Shown: positions 11,731-22,662 of the stretch, piece by piece | Numbering within the stretch: the first letter of the stretch is position 1 | Layout of the letters: each line of letters opens with the position of its first letter | Assembly (NCBI GenBank): GCA_022419385.1 | Contig: JAJUBI010000006.1 | Span: 1,922,001-1,986,000 of the forward strand | Length of the DNA: 64,000 nucleotides | Origin: Paraconiothyrium sp. Pb-2020 | Lineage: Eukaryota > Ascomycota > Dothideomycetes > Pleosporales > Didymosphaeriaceae | Direction: 5' to 3' | Program-made: the position numbers and the translations under genes | Notes under the pieces: generated by a model | Seen by the model: only the letters and a program-made list of their open reading frames with translations | Told to the model about the DNA's origin: nothing | Databases searched by the model: none

Positions 11731-13962
11731 CTACAACATCACAATCAAACCGCTCAAACCCACCGCTAGCACTGCACTGGCGATAGCTCTGAACTCCAAG
11801 CCGAATGGCTGCGCCTTAATTCTCCCACTCGCAGCCCCTGTATTCTCAATCGGTGCAGCTCCACCATCTGTTGGACTCGGACCAAGCGACGGCGTGGTGG
11901 TGCCGGTAGGAATCGTCCCATTGCCTGTGCCGTTAGCAAGGTCCGGGAACAGGAAGCTACTGTTCGCATCCACGACAATCCAGTTTCTCACCAACGCCGT
12001 GCCATTCTCGACGCTCGCCCATTGGTCTGCAGTGCACTGATCCTTATCTAGAACGTAGCATTGGCTGCCGGGTAATTGGACTGGCTCATTCGTAATGTTG
12101 TAGACGATGTCTGGTCCTTCGGTTGCATAGTCTGGGTTCTCGGTGGTTGAGACATTGCCGGTGGCGATATCAAAGTTGAAGAGCGCACGGGTGAAGATCC
12201 TATAGTTGGTCTCTGGCTGATATGCAGGTCCCTCGTGGCCGGCTTCGTAGACGCGAGTGAAAGACAGGTTGCCATATTGGCGGACTTGTCCACCGATGTA
12301 TGAGTCGTTCACTTGTACTGGTGCATAGCCAGCCGAGCGGTAGCTTTCTGTGTTGCTGTAATTGATTGCAAGGGACAAAAGCTCCCCGCCATACCAGTTA
12401 CAAGCGTAGTCTCGGTCACCGTACACCAAAGTCACTTTAATGCCTTCCTCTAGTAAGTATGCGAGATCCTCTTTCCATCCGGGACGAGGGTAATCTCCAA
12501 TTCCTCTGAAGGCTGTCGATACCGCACTGTTAGACTGGGTCCAGTTCAGAGGCACACCCAAGCCCTCTTGAACCCAAGGCTGATTCAGAAACCCCTCGTA
12601 CCATGGCGGTGGGAAACTTGCTGCTCCTGGGGCGGAGATGTCATAATAGTTCACGTCGCTATCGAAGTACGGATCGCGAATGTTTTCTGTACAAAAAGTT
12701 TCCGCTGCTTGGCACACTTTGTTGACCGAAACATTGAAGCCCTGGTTTGTGGGGTCATAAACAAGGCTGAGGTTTCTGCACTCTTCGATCTGTGCAAGAC
12801 AGCCTTCATCCCCGTACAGGCTTTCCAGGACTTGGTCATGTCGCGACTCGTTGTATGCCTTGATTCCATAGGTGTTGTTGTACGCCATGATAGGATAACC
12901 AGGCCACTGCACAAGACGATCAACGCATCCATTGATGATAAGCAGAGTGTCGAGATGCAAGATATGGGTCTCGCCTGCTTCGTCCCACGTCCCGTTCTCA
13001 ATTCGTTCATTTTGCTCCTGGAAGTATGCAGCGAAAGCAGGTCCATACCGCCCTCCGTACGACTCTGTAGCGATGGAAATGCGGTTATCATTGGGTTTAT
13101 AGCCGGGAAATTCCTGAAACCAAACCTGGGCAAAGTTCCAGAGGGCTCGTGCTGAATTCTCTGTTCCTTGAGTGGTAAGGTTTTCGTTCTGGCTCGGATA
13201 AGTGCCCACATAGAAAGTGTTGTTCTGTTCGGGTACGCCATTTGTGAAGTCCGCAATTTCCACGCCTTCTGAGCCAGTGAACGAGGAGACCGTGACGTTC
13301 ACAAGCTCATCATAGGAGAGCCCAACCTGAACAGGCTGATCTAGGTATAGCATATTGACTATAGTATATTAGCAAGCATCATCATACGTTGCAGAGGTGT
13401 CTGATGAGGCTCACCCTCGTTGTTCCATGACCATTCATTCAGGCGAGTCGAATTGGAGTCCGAGTTCACGTGGCAAGGTCCGTTCTCGCGTAACAAGCCC
13501 AGAAGTGAACTACTTCCCGGTCCACCGTTCATCCAGATTGACAATGGAGCATTCTCGGGGTCCTTGCGTGATTCGAAGAACCAGAAGAAGGTGTTGATCT
13601 CATAAGTTTGGTTTCTCACGCCAAGATCGTCGAGTGTACCTGCAGGGAGGTGGACGTAACCGGAGTAGCTCTTCACGCCTAAATGGTTGGCACATGAGTA
13701 AGCTATGTTTCTGAAGATATGGTATATTTTGACTGCATACCCTCAGTAGTCTCGCATATGTTATTCTGAATCTTGATGTAAGCCCAACGTCAATTGAGCA
13801 TTATATGAACGTTCAAAGTACCTCTTTGTAGGAAATCCTGATTCCCTCTTCAATCTGCGAGTTGAGCACCGTAACACCGCTGGGTGTTGGTGGGAATTGG
13901 GCAAGGGTGACCCCGCTAAGAGCACTCAAAGCTGCAGCGAGCGACAATCGCGATACACCCAT
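11731..13962 (-). CDS. GPI-anchored serine carboxypeptidase (peptidase family S10)
   Basis: Four exons, 13962-13822, 13771-13741, 13678-13415 and 13358-11731 (introns 50, 62 and 56 bp), give 687 aa. A signal peptide (LSLAAALSALSGVTLA) starts the protein. Family S10 marks are WMNGGPGSSS near residue 100, the nucleophile block TESYGG (Ser about 245, where GESYGG is usual), GDRDYACNW (catalytic Asp, about residues 459-467) and AGHEGP (His about 520). Many N-glycosylation sequons follow. The tail is Ser/Thr/Pro/Gly-rich and ends in a hydrophobic stretch (AIASAVLAVGLSGLIVML), the pattern of a GPI-anchor signal. It should remove C-terminal residues from peptides at the cell surface or wall. A 31-bp second exon makes the gene easy to mis-model. 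A TATAAG lies about 80 bp before the start. Confidence 0.92.
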
Positions 13963-14272
13963 TGTTATCAACAATCAACTTCACCACGACAGAAGGTCTA
14001 GAGGCCTGAGTATCCGCCATTTGACCGGGCGAGCACTCCTCTTATAGGGCATACAGGTGCTCGTCATTAGCTCAATATCGTGCAAAAGCGTACTTTTATA
14101 CGTAGCTTCCTATTCGGGACGGTAACGCACATGCAGTCTACGGCTGGGTATAGCAGTTGGGCATGCGAATGACGTTTGGATCTTTCAACCGAGCCGGAGC
14201 GTACGAACCGGGCGGGGAAGCCAAGACGCCAAGACCATCCGCTATCAAGAGGTGGGAGGCATTTCCCGAGCG
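13963..14272. other. Carboxypeptidase promoter
   Basis: Upstream region of the carboxypeptidase gene with TATAAG on the minus strand near 14041-14046. No reading frame of interest. Confidence 0.4.
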
Positions 14273-14961
14273 TCAAAATGTGTGCTTGGTCGTTTTACAG
14301 AGAGTGATAATTGGTCGGTGTAGATAGGACTCGAATACGTCCCCCGTAGTGACTCTGGAAAGCTGCGGGTGATGCTGCGCGCGGGCTCTTTGCCGTCCAC
14401 GGACCCCAACTATCGCATCGGAAAACAAGTGATCTTCAAGCAAAAACTCGGGGGACTCCACTCCTGCTGTCGCAACCAACCTAGCCTTAGGAATGCTGCG
14501 CTTACCTGTGGAGGCAGACCTGCTCATTAGGAAGGATCGATCTAGTTGGAATTGGCGGAGATGGTAAGCGTCCTGCGTGACTCTTATCTTCTGTGTGCGA
14601 TGTTTGTGCTTCTGGCAAGTCCACAACGCCTAGTTAACATCTTGACCGAACGCTTTTGACTGCTGTTTTTCCGATGTTGTTCGAACGTTGATACCAATAT
14701 TGGGTGTTTCAGCAGTCCTACCACCGCTTCTCGGTTGCCCTGTTCCGCTGCTATGATGAGCGCTGTTTTCCTATGGGCATATCGCCCATTGACGTCGATG
14801 TCTTTTCGGCACAAAAGAAGATCGACAATTTCGACGCGTGGAATCGCCGCTGCAAGCATAGATGATTGAGGGGTATAGCCATACCTGCGGTTCGGAGCCG
14901 CTTCTACACTAAGCACGTACCGTACATTTTTAAATATCTTTCGTCGATGGCCTGGTGTCAC
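14273..14961 (-). pseudogene. Ankyrin-repeat remnant
   Basis: On the minus strand, bases 14961-14584 encode 125 residues in which two ankyrin-type units can be read: VEIVDLLLCRKDIDVN followed by RKTALIIAAEQGNREAVV and GLLKHP. The frame then runs into unrelated basic sequence and stops, and neighbouring frames down to 14273 continue with short broken segments. There is no convincing start, full repeat array or splice signal set. I read it as the remains of an ankyrin-repeat protein, possibly the repeat tail of an NLR-like gene whose upstream part lies near 15.2-15.6 kb. An unmodelled expressed gene with several introns remains possible. Confidence 0.4.
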
Positions 14962-15169
14962 GTATGTGTCGGTTCCAATCCGCGAAGCTTGAAGATCTGC
15001 ACAACCTTATCAAACTTCTTCGATATAGTGTAGGCCCAGTCGTCACGAACAAGAATGGAAATAGGCAAGTAGACAAGTAAGAGGTCCGTCGAGGAATGCC
15101 TGGATGGTATTCGAGAACATGCTCGAACGATGATAGTTCCTAAGGGGAGTTACGGGTACCCCCAGTGAG

Positions 15170-15640
15170 CTAAGAGGTGATCGAGGAATCTAATCTAGAA
15201 GCGCCCAACTGCGCCTCTGATTCCGTTTCGAATTTCCACAAGGTGTGTTTGCTAGATGGGTCAAACGGCCTTTCGAATGTCTCATGTGAAAGCCTGTCCG
15301 CTGGTTGCAGTCCACTCTCGCTAAGATCTACACATAGATAGGCAATTCCCGGGATTTCAGTGACTCTATAGCTTGCAACCACAGCGTCTTTGGGCTTTCG
15401 TTCCGACTATAATTAAGAAGATTTAGATCTGGTTGGGTCCCTGCGGACGCATGAGATTGAGATTGGAGTGACAGTATTGCATAGGTCGTTTTTGTGTTAC
15501 CTAGACCTCCAACGGTCCAGATAGACTGTGTTGCTCGTGTGGTATCTCTCAAACTTAGGTGCCGCGTCGGATTCGTGAATAGGCGAGCAGACTTGGATGT
15601 TGGATTTCAATCGATAGCCGAGCAATGAGATTGGTACACG
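15170..15640 (-). pseudogene. Broken coding remnant upstream of the ankyrin segment
   Basis: Three overlapping minus-strand frames between about 15640 and 15170 each look protein-like for 40-70 residues and then break. One ends FERYHTSNTVYLDRWRSR, the next includes TVGGLGNTKTTYAILSL, and the last includes RVTEIPGIAYLCVDLSESGL. The GGLGNTKTT piece faintly recalls a P-loop (GxGGxGKT) but lacks the right Lys spacing. No set of splice sites joined them cleanly. I see decayed coding sequence of unknown origin lying on the same strand as the ankyrin remnant. A real intron-rich gene cannot be excluded. Confidence 0.25.
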
Positions 15641-15992
15641 GGGAGGCTGAAGTTGGGCGTGCGTGTCAGTCGTCAGTGAGCGCAATCGCCCTTGCATGCC
15701 TTGAAAAGCAAGAGCGATCCGATATGAAAACGTATGGCTTGAACGTGCATGTCTCGAAACACCGTGCTTATCGACCTGAGGCTTCTCCGCGTAAAACTGA
15801 GAAGATTGACAGGAGACCACATCAAAGACGACATATTGACATGGCACAGTGCATTCGAATTGCACCGCTGAAGGTAAAGAATGTGGGAGGATGGCGGTAA
15901 CATTTGTCTTGGCAGGTACCGGGTACCGATGACGTGTGGGTCGGTCGGAAATGTTCCGCAACTGTCCGAAAATCTTCTGCAGTACATCAACA

Positions 15993-16985
15993 ATGCGCTC
16001 AGTATATCGGAGCTTACAGCCCATTTGTACGCCTCTACTACATCCGAAGCACACGGCTCGGATAGTTCCCACGCGATTGCCGTCATGGACGCGATCGTTT
16101 CACGCGTCTGCCAGCTGCAGAGCCGTGGACCTCGTGTACAGCCTGCACGATGAAAACGGCAAAGCGAAGGGCGCACCGATACTGATTCTCCATGGGCTGT
16201 TTGGGAGCAAGAAGAACAACCGTAGCGTGAGCAAGTATGTACATCTCCCAAAAAAGAGTAACGAACCAAAAAATACTTACGCCTCGCTCAGTGCCTTGGC
16301 CCGCAAACTCTCTCGTCCTGTTTACGCCATCGACCTGCGCAATCACGGCGAGTCGCCCCACGATAAGACACACAATTACACCGCCCTCGCCGAAGATGTA
16401 GAAGCTTTTCTTGAAAAGCACAACCTCAAAGACGCGACTCTCATCGGACACTCGATGGGTGCTAAAACTGTCATGGCTGTCGCCCTGCGCAGCCCCTCGT
16501 CCTGCGCCAACGTCATCCCCGTAGACAATGCACCAGTCGACGCAGCTCTCGCGTCCGATTTCCCGAAATATGTAGAAGGCATGCGGAAGGTCGAAGCCGC
16601 GAAGCCGATGAGCCAGAAACAGGCAGATGAAATTCTGCAGCCGTATGCGAAGGAGCTTCCGGTGCGACAGTTCCTATTAACGAATCTGGTGAGGGAGCCA
16701 GGTCAGCCACTACGGTGGAGGATACCGGTGAAGACGTTGGCAAATGCGCTGGACGATATGGCAGACTTTCCATTCGACAATCCGGAAGAGGCGCGGTTCA
16801 ATAAGAGAGCTTTGTTCATTCGGGGGACGAAGAGCCACTACGTCAGCGACGAAACATTACCGATTATCGGGCGGTTCTTCCCCAGATTCGAGTTGGTCGA
16901 TGTGGACTGCGGCCATTGGGTTATCAGTGAGAAGCCTGAGGAGTTCATCAAGGCTGTCACGAATTTCTTGCAAGAGGAGGAGTAG
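15993..16985 (+). CDS. Mitochondrial alpha/beta hydrolase, ABHD11/Imo32 type
   Basis: Two exons, 15993-16234 and 16292-16985, give 311 aa. The start at 15993 (MRSVYRSLQPICTPLL) yields a basic, Ser-rich presequence ending in RSFHASA, typical of mitochondrial import in fungi. The hydrolase fold shows LHGLFGSKKNNR (oxyanion loop), AIDLRNHGESPH, the nucleophile elbow IGHSMGAKT and a late DCGHWV with the catalytic His. This matches the ABHD11/Imo32 family of mitochondrial serine hydrolases; the natural substrate is unsettled. The intron (16235-16291, GTATGT..CAG) is 57 bp, a multiple of three, and has no stop. An unspliced reading stays open and adds 19 residues between NNRS and the ALARKL helix, which family conservation argues against. 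Confidence 0.9.
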   Translation: MRSVYRSLQPICTPLLHPKHTARIVPTRLPSWTRSFHASASCRAVDLVYSLHDENGKAKGAPILILHGLFGSKKNNRSVSKYVHLPKKSNEPKNTYASLSALARKLSRPVYAIDLRNHGESPHDKTHNYTALAEDVEAFLEKHNLKDATLIGHSMGAKTVMAVALRSPSSCANVIPVDNAPVDAALASDFPKYVEGMRKVEAAKPMSQKQADEILQPYAKELPVRQFLLTNLVREPGQPLRWRIPVKTLANALDDMADFPFDNPEEARFNKRALFIRGTKSHYVSDETLPIIGRFFPRFELVDVDCGHWVISEKPEEFIKAVTNFLQEEE

Positions 16986-17054
16986 ACTGGGCTGGAAGAC
17001 TGTGTATTACTACGCACATGTAACCGTGTAATAGAGAGATGAGGGTGATAGAAT
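16986..17054. other. Short gap downstream of the ABHD11-like gene
   Basis: Probable 3' untranslated sequence of the ABHD11-like gene; nothing else seen. Confidence 0.3.
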
Positions 17055-17522
17055 TTACTTTCCTGTACACTTATACCATGGACAGCTTCCTCGCACAGTG
17101 GCCGTCACTAAAAATTGGATTGGTCTGGGTATGCTCTCATAGATACAGTGAGATTTGCTGAATCTGAAATATGTCTTTAAGTTGCAATTGATCTTGTATG
17201 GCAGATGTTCTATTATGGTAAATCCAAGTACAGTCTTTGGAGGCCAGGTAGCAGGGATTCGTGGAGCGCAAGCGCCAGGATCGTAGCTCAAGGACGCCGC
17301 AACAACATATCGCGAGGTATTGATACCCACTGTTAAGCGAGAAAGACGCGACTCCGCCTCGTGGAGACTGACTGACGCAGCAGAAGTCCGTGTCAGCAGC
17401 GGATCTTGGACGCTGCCAAAATTGTCCGACGCTGTCTCATAGCTCGCACGATGCTCAGGGGCAATAATAGACGTTTCTGCGTCTTGGTAACGTCTAGCGG
17501 GGCGTTGAGGCGATTGGCCCAT
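17055..17522 (-). CDS. Possible 155-aa orphan
   Basis: An open frame from ATG 17522 to a stop at 17055. The first 65 residues (for example ETASDNFGSVQDPLLTR) look like a disordered Ser/Glu-rich protein, while the remainder is less convincing and may run through an unspliced intron starting at GTGGGT in the frame. No family is recognised. It faces the ABHD11-like gene tail to tail. Confidence 0.25.
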   Translation of the reverse strand: MGQSPQRPARRYQDAETSIIAPEHRASYETASDNFGSVQDPLLTRTSAASVSLHEAESRLSRLTVGINTSRYVVAASLSYDPGACAPRIPATWPPKTVLGFTIIEHLPYKINCNLKTYFRFSKSHCIYESIPRPIQFLVTATVRGSCPWYKCTGK

Positions 17523-18100
17523 GGGCGGGTCAAGGAGAGCAAATCAGTGCTTTCATGACGAAAAGGGAGCTCGACGAAAGGTGAAACAGGCACACGGCGG
17601 CGCAATCAGGGTGACATGGGCGGAGGGTAGCGCGCACGGGAGGCCAGCGGCGGCGGCAAACAGTCGCCATCTGTCGTCAGACACGGCGAGTGAGCAATGG
17701 TGCGTCGATCGCAGCGTTGCTAGCCCACCTGCACCCACTCTACCGCCCGCTCCACGAGTGTCCAGGCGTGTCCCAAATTTAGCTAGTCCACGCCCGCGCG
17801 TCCCTCCCTTTGCACGAAACATACCCACCCCACACCCTCCACAGGAGCTGCTCTCCTGCGTGCTCTCTCCTTCACACTCGCTTTCTGCCGGAGAATCTGC
17901 TGCGCCGCTCTCCAGTCTCCTTTCTCCGTCCGCTGCTTACACGTCGAGGAGTCCGTCCCGCTAAATTTCAAAGCACCAAGCTCCGATAACTTGGGGTTCC
18001 TGACGTCCTTATCACAACCTCTGGCCCGCGCAATCTGGCTTTAGCCAGCAACATACCACAGCCATAACACTGCACCAACTACAACCCTGCACGCGCAAAC
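17523..18100. other. Promoter region of the BAR-domain gene
   Basis: A pyrimidine-rich (C/T) stretch from about 17700 to 18090 precedes the BAR-protein start. This is a common fungal housekeeping promoter style. No gene is seen. Confidence 0.45.
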
Positions 18101-19591
18101 ATGCTCGTCAACAAGAAGCTCGACCGCTTCAAGCAATGGGCGGGAGAGAAGATGGGTGGGGAGGTTAAGACGGGTGTTTCCGATGACTTCAAAGCCCTCG
18201 AGACTGAGATGAACCTCCGCCATGAGGGTATGCGACCCCTGATTCAAATGCGAACCTGATTGCTGATGCCCGCAGGCATGGACCGCATGCAGAGGTCTAT
18301 GACAGTCTACGTGAAGTCGCTCTCTGAGCGCGCCCAGGGTACCGACCGCGAGAAGATGCTGCCGGGCGGCCATCTCGGCTCCTCTATGGTTTCCCATAGC
18401 GAGGACTTCGAACCCGATTCAGAATTTGGCAACTGCCTTTCCTGTGCGTGCAGCACCCCTATCCTTTTGTGCTCCATACTAATGGCTCCGCAGCGCTTGG
18501 ACGAGCGAACGAGCGCCTGGCGCGTGTGCAGGAGACGTATGTGCAGGGCGCCACTTCTACGTGGTTGGAGGGATTGGACCGTTCCTTAGCTCAAATGAAA
18601 GAGTATCAGGTATGGAAAACTAGACACAGAATCACTATTGATGCTTGTTTGCTAATCAACCGCAGAATGCCCGCAAGAAGCTCGAACAACGCCGGCTAAA
18701 CTATGACACATCCCTCGCAAAGATGCAGAAGGCGAAGAAGGAGGACTTCAGGGTCGAGGAGGAACTCCGCGCACAAAAGGCCAAATACGAGGAGTCGAGC
18801 GAGGATGTTTTCAGGCGCATGCAGGACATCAAGGAGTCAGAAGTCGAAATGGTGCAGGATCTCACGGCATTCCTCGAAGCCGAGCTTACGTACTACGATC
18901 GTTGCCGCGAGATCCTATTGAACGTCAAGCGCGAGTGGCCAATTCAGTAAGCTAGCAACTATTGGATATCTGACATGACGCGGCTAACATTTTTGACAGG
19001 GACACCGGCTTGAACCGCTCACGCTCGCGATCACATTCGACTGCGCATGGCTACGCTGAGCGTTACAACCCGCGCGAGGAAGAGCCAGAACCAGAAGCAC
19101 CCCGTATCACCATTCCTAAGCTCGCCTCCCGCAATCTCTCGCCGCACGGAAACCCTTCGCCCGTCGCCCGCCCCACATATAGCCGTCAGTCGACTTTCGA
19201 TAGCCCAACCCGCTCCGTTCGTGACGACTCACCCGCCCGGAACCGACTCTCCCGCGTCCCGACCGAGCCGACCGCAATGCTCGCCGGTCGCAGTAACTTG
19301 CGTCCTGTGCGACAGACCAACACTTTTGCAGATGAGTACGAAGACGACTACGCCAACGCCAGCTCCAACGGACACCAACCATACAGACGAGACAGATCAC
19401 CACCCAGTCCCACGGCTAGTAGCCAGGGAAGTGTCATGTCTCGCGCTGCATCTTGGTCGAACCACGATCTGCCACTCGCAGGGAAGAAAGCTCCTCCACC
19501 GCCGCCGCCATCGAGGGCTAAGAAGCCGCCGCCTCCTCCCCCGCCGATGAAGCGAAGTGCGTTGAGCTCCTCTGAGGTCTCACATTATTAG
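18101..19591 (+). CDS. BAR-domain (endophilin-like) membrane-curvature protein
   Basis: Five exons, 18101-18227, 18276-18443, 18494-18609, 18666-18946 and 19000-19591 (introns 48-56 bp), give 427 aa. Residues 1-230 form an N-BAR/BAR helical domain: an amphipathic start (MLVNKKLDRFKQWAGEKMGG), SLGRANERLARVQETYV, and long charged coils such as NARKKLEQRRLNYD. The second half is disordered, Arg/Ser/Pro-rich, with two polyproline tracts (KAPPPPPPSRAKKPPPPPPP) that could bind SH3 or WW domains, and it lacks the SH3 domain of animal endophilins. Such proteins bind and bend membranes in endocytosis and vesicle traffic. All junctions keep phase. The cellular partner is inferred. Confidence 0.9.
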
Positions 19592-20157
19592 CATGATATT
19601 TTGGAGCTGTTTCGAAAACCGTTAGCTGACATTGTGCGCTTTAGAGCCTACAAGAATTGTCACGCTTTGATTTGTTCGAGTTCGAATACGCATAATTGGT
19701 GTCGGATTTGATACTGCCTTCCTGGGACGAGGACCTCGGCCGGTCCTGTCAGCACTAGTGAAATCGCGCGTCAGCGACTGCAGCGAAATTTGGGTTAGCA
19801 TGGCAGGCACGGCGTTGGGAACGAGAACACTGCGGAAAGTATTGCGTACGGCGTTCATGGTCTGGGCAAGGGACAATGATTTGAATAGTTCGAATGAGTG
19901 CACGAGCACGCGACACATCAGATAGTTGCTTTTATCTGCAATAAGAAGCTATTCCCTTTGTTGAATACCGCAAGACGTCATTCAGAAGGATGTTGAATTG
20001 AGATAGAGGGTATTCGAAAAGCACTGATCGAATAGCCATTGCTCACAGGCCTCGCCATTCAGGCGTCGGCGCCGTGGTATAATACAGCCAAAATCCTCCC
20101 TCTCTATGCGTATGTTTCGGAAAGCAGATTCCCTCCTATATTTATCAATCCTCAAAC
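19592..20157. other. Intergenic between convergent genes
   Basis: This spacer holds the 3' ends of the BAR gene and the Zn2Cys6 gene. A minus-strand frame at 19622-19918 is open but has no supporting feature, and I did not call it. Confidence 0.4.
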
Positions 20158-22662
20158 TTACTCAAACTTTTGAGCTTGGTTGGGGAAAGACCAATTGTCC
20201 TGCGTGTTCGTTAGTGTCCGTACGTCCACAAATCGCATCCTCTCAAGGAAACACTTACCCATTGCTGCAGCCCAGGCTGCGCACTGTCTTCCCAATCTCT
20301 CGCCCCGTTTTGCACGTTCGACGCATCGGCCGGCATGAAAATAGCATCATTCCCCCTCTGTAGCCCCGCCAAAAACCCGTTAAGATCGCCGTCTCCGACC
20401 GCACTCCCCTGCGCGCTCAAACTCCCCAGCAGCGACTCAAAATCCACATTGAGATTATCCATGGGCGTCTGCAGACCCGTCATACCGATGCCCAGATCGG
20501 GGCTTGTAACGCTCGACTGCGAGCGGTTAAGTGCTCCCGGTTGGGGTAACGGTTGTAGAGTGGGATGTTGTTGTGGCGGCGCGGCGGACTTTTTGGGGAT
20601 GCCCTTCATGATGTAGAAAGCTTCGAGATTCTCTTTCACCGTCCAGAGGAGATCTGCGCAGCGCTCGCGGACACCGACGCCGTAGCAGTGGCCAAAGATG
20701 TGGTCGATTATCGTCATCATACTATCTTTCCGGTCTAGATCTGGGGTGCGGTAGAGCTCTGTCAGAAGCAAAAGCACAGCGTGATATTGTTGGTATGTGG
20801 TGCTATACCAGGCCCAGGAGGAGAGCGAGGGTAATGTGTCGAGCGTGGCGCCGATTTCTAGGGTTGTCAAGGCAGCGGTGAGGAGAACGTCGCGAAGCCG
20901 GTTTTCGGAGTCAGAGCGTGGGTGCGGCGAAGCTTGCGGGAGGTGCCGATAGAGGAGCATGGAGTCGCAGCGGGCCATTAGGCAGGTGGCTACGAGGCCA
21001 GCGTATCGCTGGATGGGGACCGAGGCGTCGAGGTGGTGTAGGTACTTCTGTTGTATGTGTCGTTTCTTTGCTTCCACCCGCGCTCTTAGATCGTGCAAGG
21101 TGATAGCCTTGCGGTCAATTTCTATCCGGCCTCTGAAAATCAGCCGGTGAATCTCGTTGCACTCGTACCGTATTAGTGACAGAGTCGCGTCTGTCCAGCC
21201 TTGCACAGAGGTGGGATTGTGCTGCCATTGTGGCGATCCAAATTCGAAGACATCGTCATCGACGTTGAGGGGCAAAGGGATGTCGAAGTCGTCGGAGCGA
21301 ATGGATGGGTGTGGACCTTGAGCTTCGGCAGTCTTGAAGTCCAGAAAGCAGATTTGGTACCACAAGAGAGAGCGAACGTGGCGTTGAAGCGGGGTGAGGG
21401 TGTGCGCGGAGGAATGCGACAGGCGGTGGATACCGATGCATTGGGCTAGACGCACGAGGGCACCCACTACAACAGAGGTGGCGCGAGAAATTTGAGCTCT
21501 GCAGAGAGGTATGAGATAGATAGTCAAGGCTTGGAGCGTGCGGATGTTGGACGTCTTCGCCCAATTAGCACGAAGTAGTGCTCGTTCGGTCGCTTTTTGG
21601 AGCCTTAGGAACAAGTCTTCTTTTGTGATGCCGAATTGCGATTTGGCCTGAAGCGGAGAAACGGAAGCGGCGGCAGCCATGCACACAGCTAGCATCAATG
21701 CTGTACAAGAGTTTGGATTGGCGGTTCCAACCTCGATGTTCATCCAGAAGCGTTCGAAAAGTCGTTTGCAGAACGGGATGTGTAGCACGTGAGCAAGGGG
21801 ACTGACAGCCTCTATGTACCTGTTCAGAAGTGCTTCGGCCTCCATTCTCGACGGAAGCAGAGGCGGCTCAATGTCGTTGTTTGAAGAATTGGAGATTGAG
21901 CCACCTAGGAGAAGATTGAGAGATGGTGAGAGGGATGGCATATGTTCTGCTGATAACAAGGCTGAAGCTTGTGATGCTCTCTGCCCCGCGACTGAAGATG
22001 TCGATGCAGGATGGTCCGACAAAAGCTTTCCAAGCTGCGTTCTGTTCAGTAGATGCTTTTCGCGAACCACATGATTTTCAGCGGAGAAGTACCTCTTCCG
22101 CATACTGCGGTCTAAAGAAGCCGGTAATGTTTTCACAGATGATCATCCTCCCAATGCGAATAGTCAAATCAGTTGCAACTTCCATTTCGTCGTCGTCTTC
22201 ATCTTCATACACATCGTCAGGCGTCTCTTCCGGCTCGGCGGGTAATTGCTCCCACGCAGCACCGCCGTCGAATTGATCCACCTGCACACTTTGCTGATAC
22301 GCTTCCCACTCGTAGTCTCTAGGTGGCGTTCCAGGAGTGGTCGTACTCGCAGTTTTGTCTTGATCATACTTTGATTCATACTTTTCGATTTGGGCGGTGC
22401 TTGAACTGTTGGTGCGCAGGGGGATCGGCTGTGTCCACTCTGCACTACTTTTGCTAGCCTGCTCCCTCTCCCTCTGCTTCTTGCGTGCTGCGCTCTCTGG
22501 CACCGTGATAAAGACACATTCTCGTCCAAAGGCGGTGCAGTTTTGACAAGGGTGTGTTTTGGAACATCGACTTTTACGTGTGCGGCATTCAACGCAGGAA
22601 TTGATGGGGCGTGGATTTCGGCGTCGCACCACGCGTGACTGCGGCAATGCTTGTTCGGACAT
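20158..22662 (-). CDS. Zn2Cys6 fungal transcription factor
   Basis: Three exons, 22662-22093, 22034-20259 and 20199-20158 (introns 58 and 59 bp), give 795 aa. The zinc cluster lies at residues about 23-48: CVECRTRKSRC, then CQNCTAFGREC, the CX2CX6CX5CX2CX6C pattern. A basic linker with KKQREREQ follows, then an acidic patch (VYEDEDDDEMEV). The middle region from about residue 230 to 560 matches the fungal-specific regulatory domain (for example VVVGALVRLAQCIGIHR). The C-terminus is Gln/Pro-rich and may activate transcription. The last 13 codons are in a tiny exon ending NQAQKFE. It should bind CGG-type sites in the nucleus. Targets are unknown, and it is too far from the PKS (12 kb, housekeeping genes between) to be taken as its regulator. 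Confidence 0.92.

Noticed and set aside
19622..19918. 98-codon minus-strand frame between BAR and Zn2Cys6 genes
   Set aside because: It has a reasonable look but lies in the shared 3' flank of two convergent genes, with no promoter or homology evidence.
20158..22662. Zn2Cys6 gene as pathway regulator of the PKS
   Set aside because: More than 10 kb away with unrelated genes between, so proximity gives no support.
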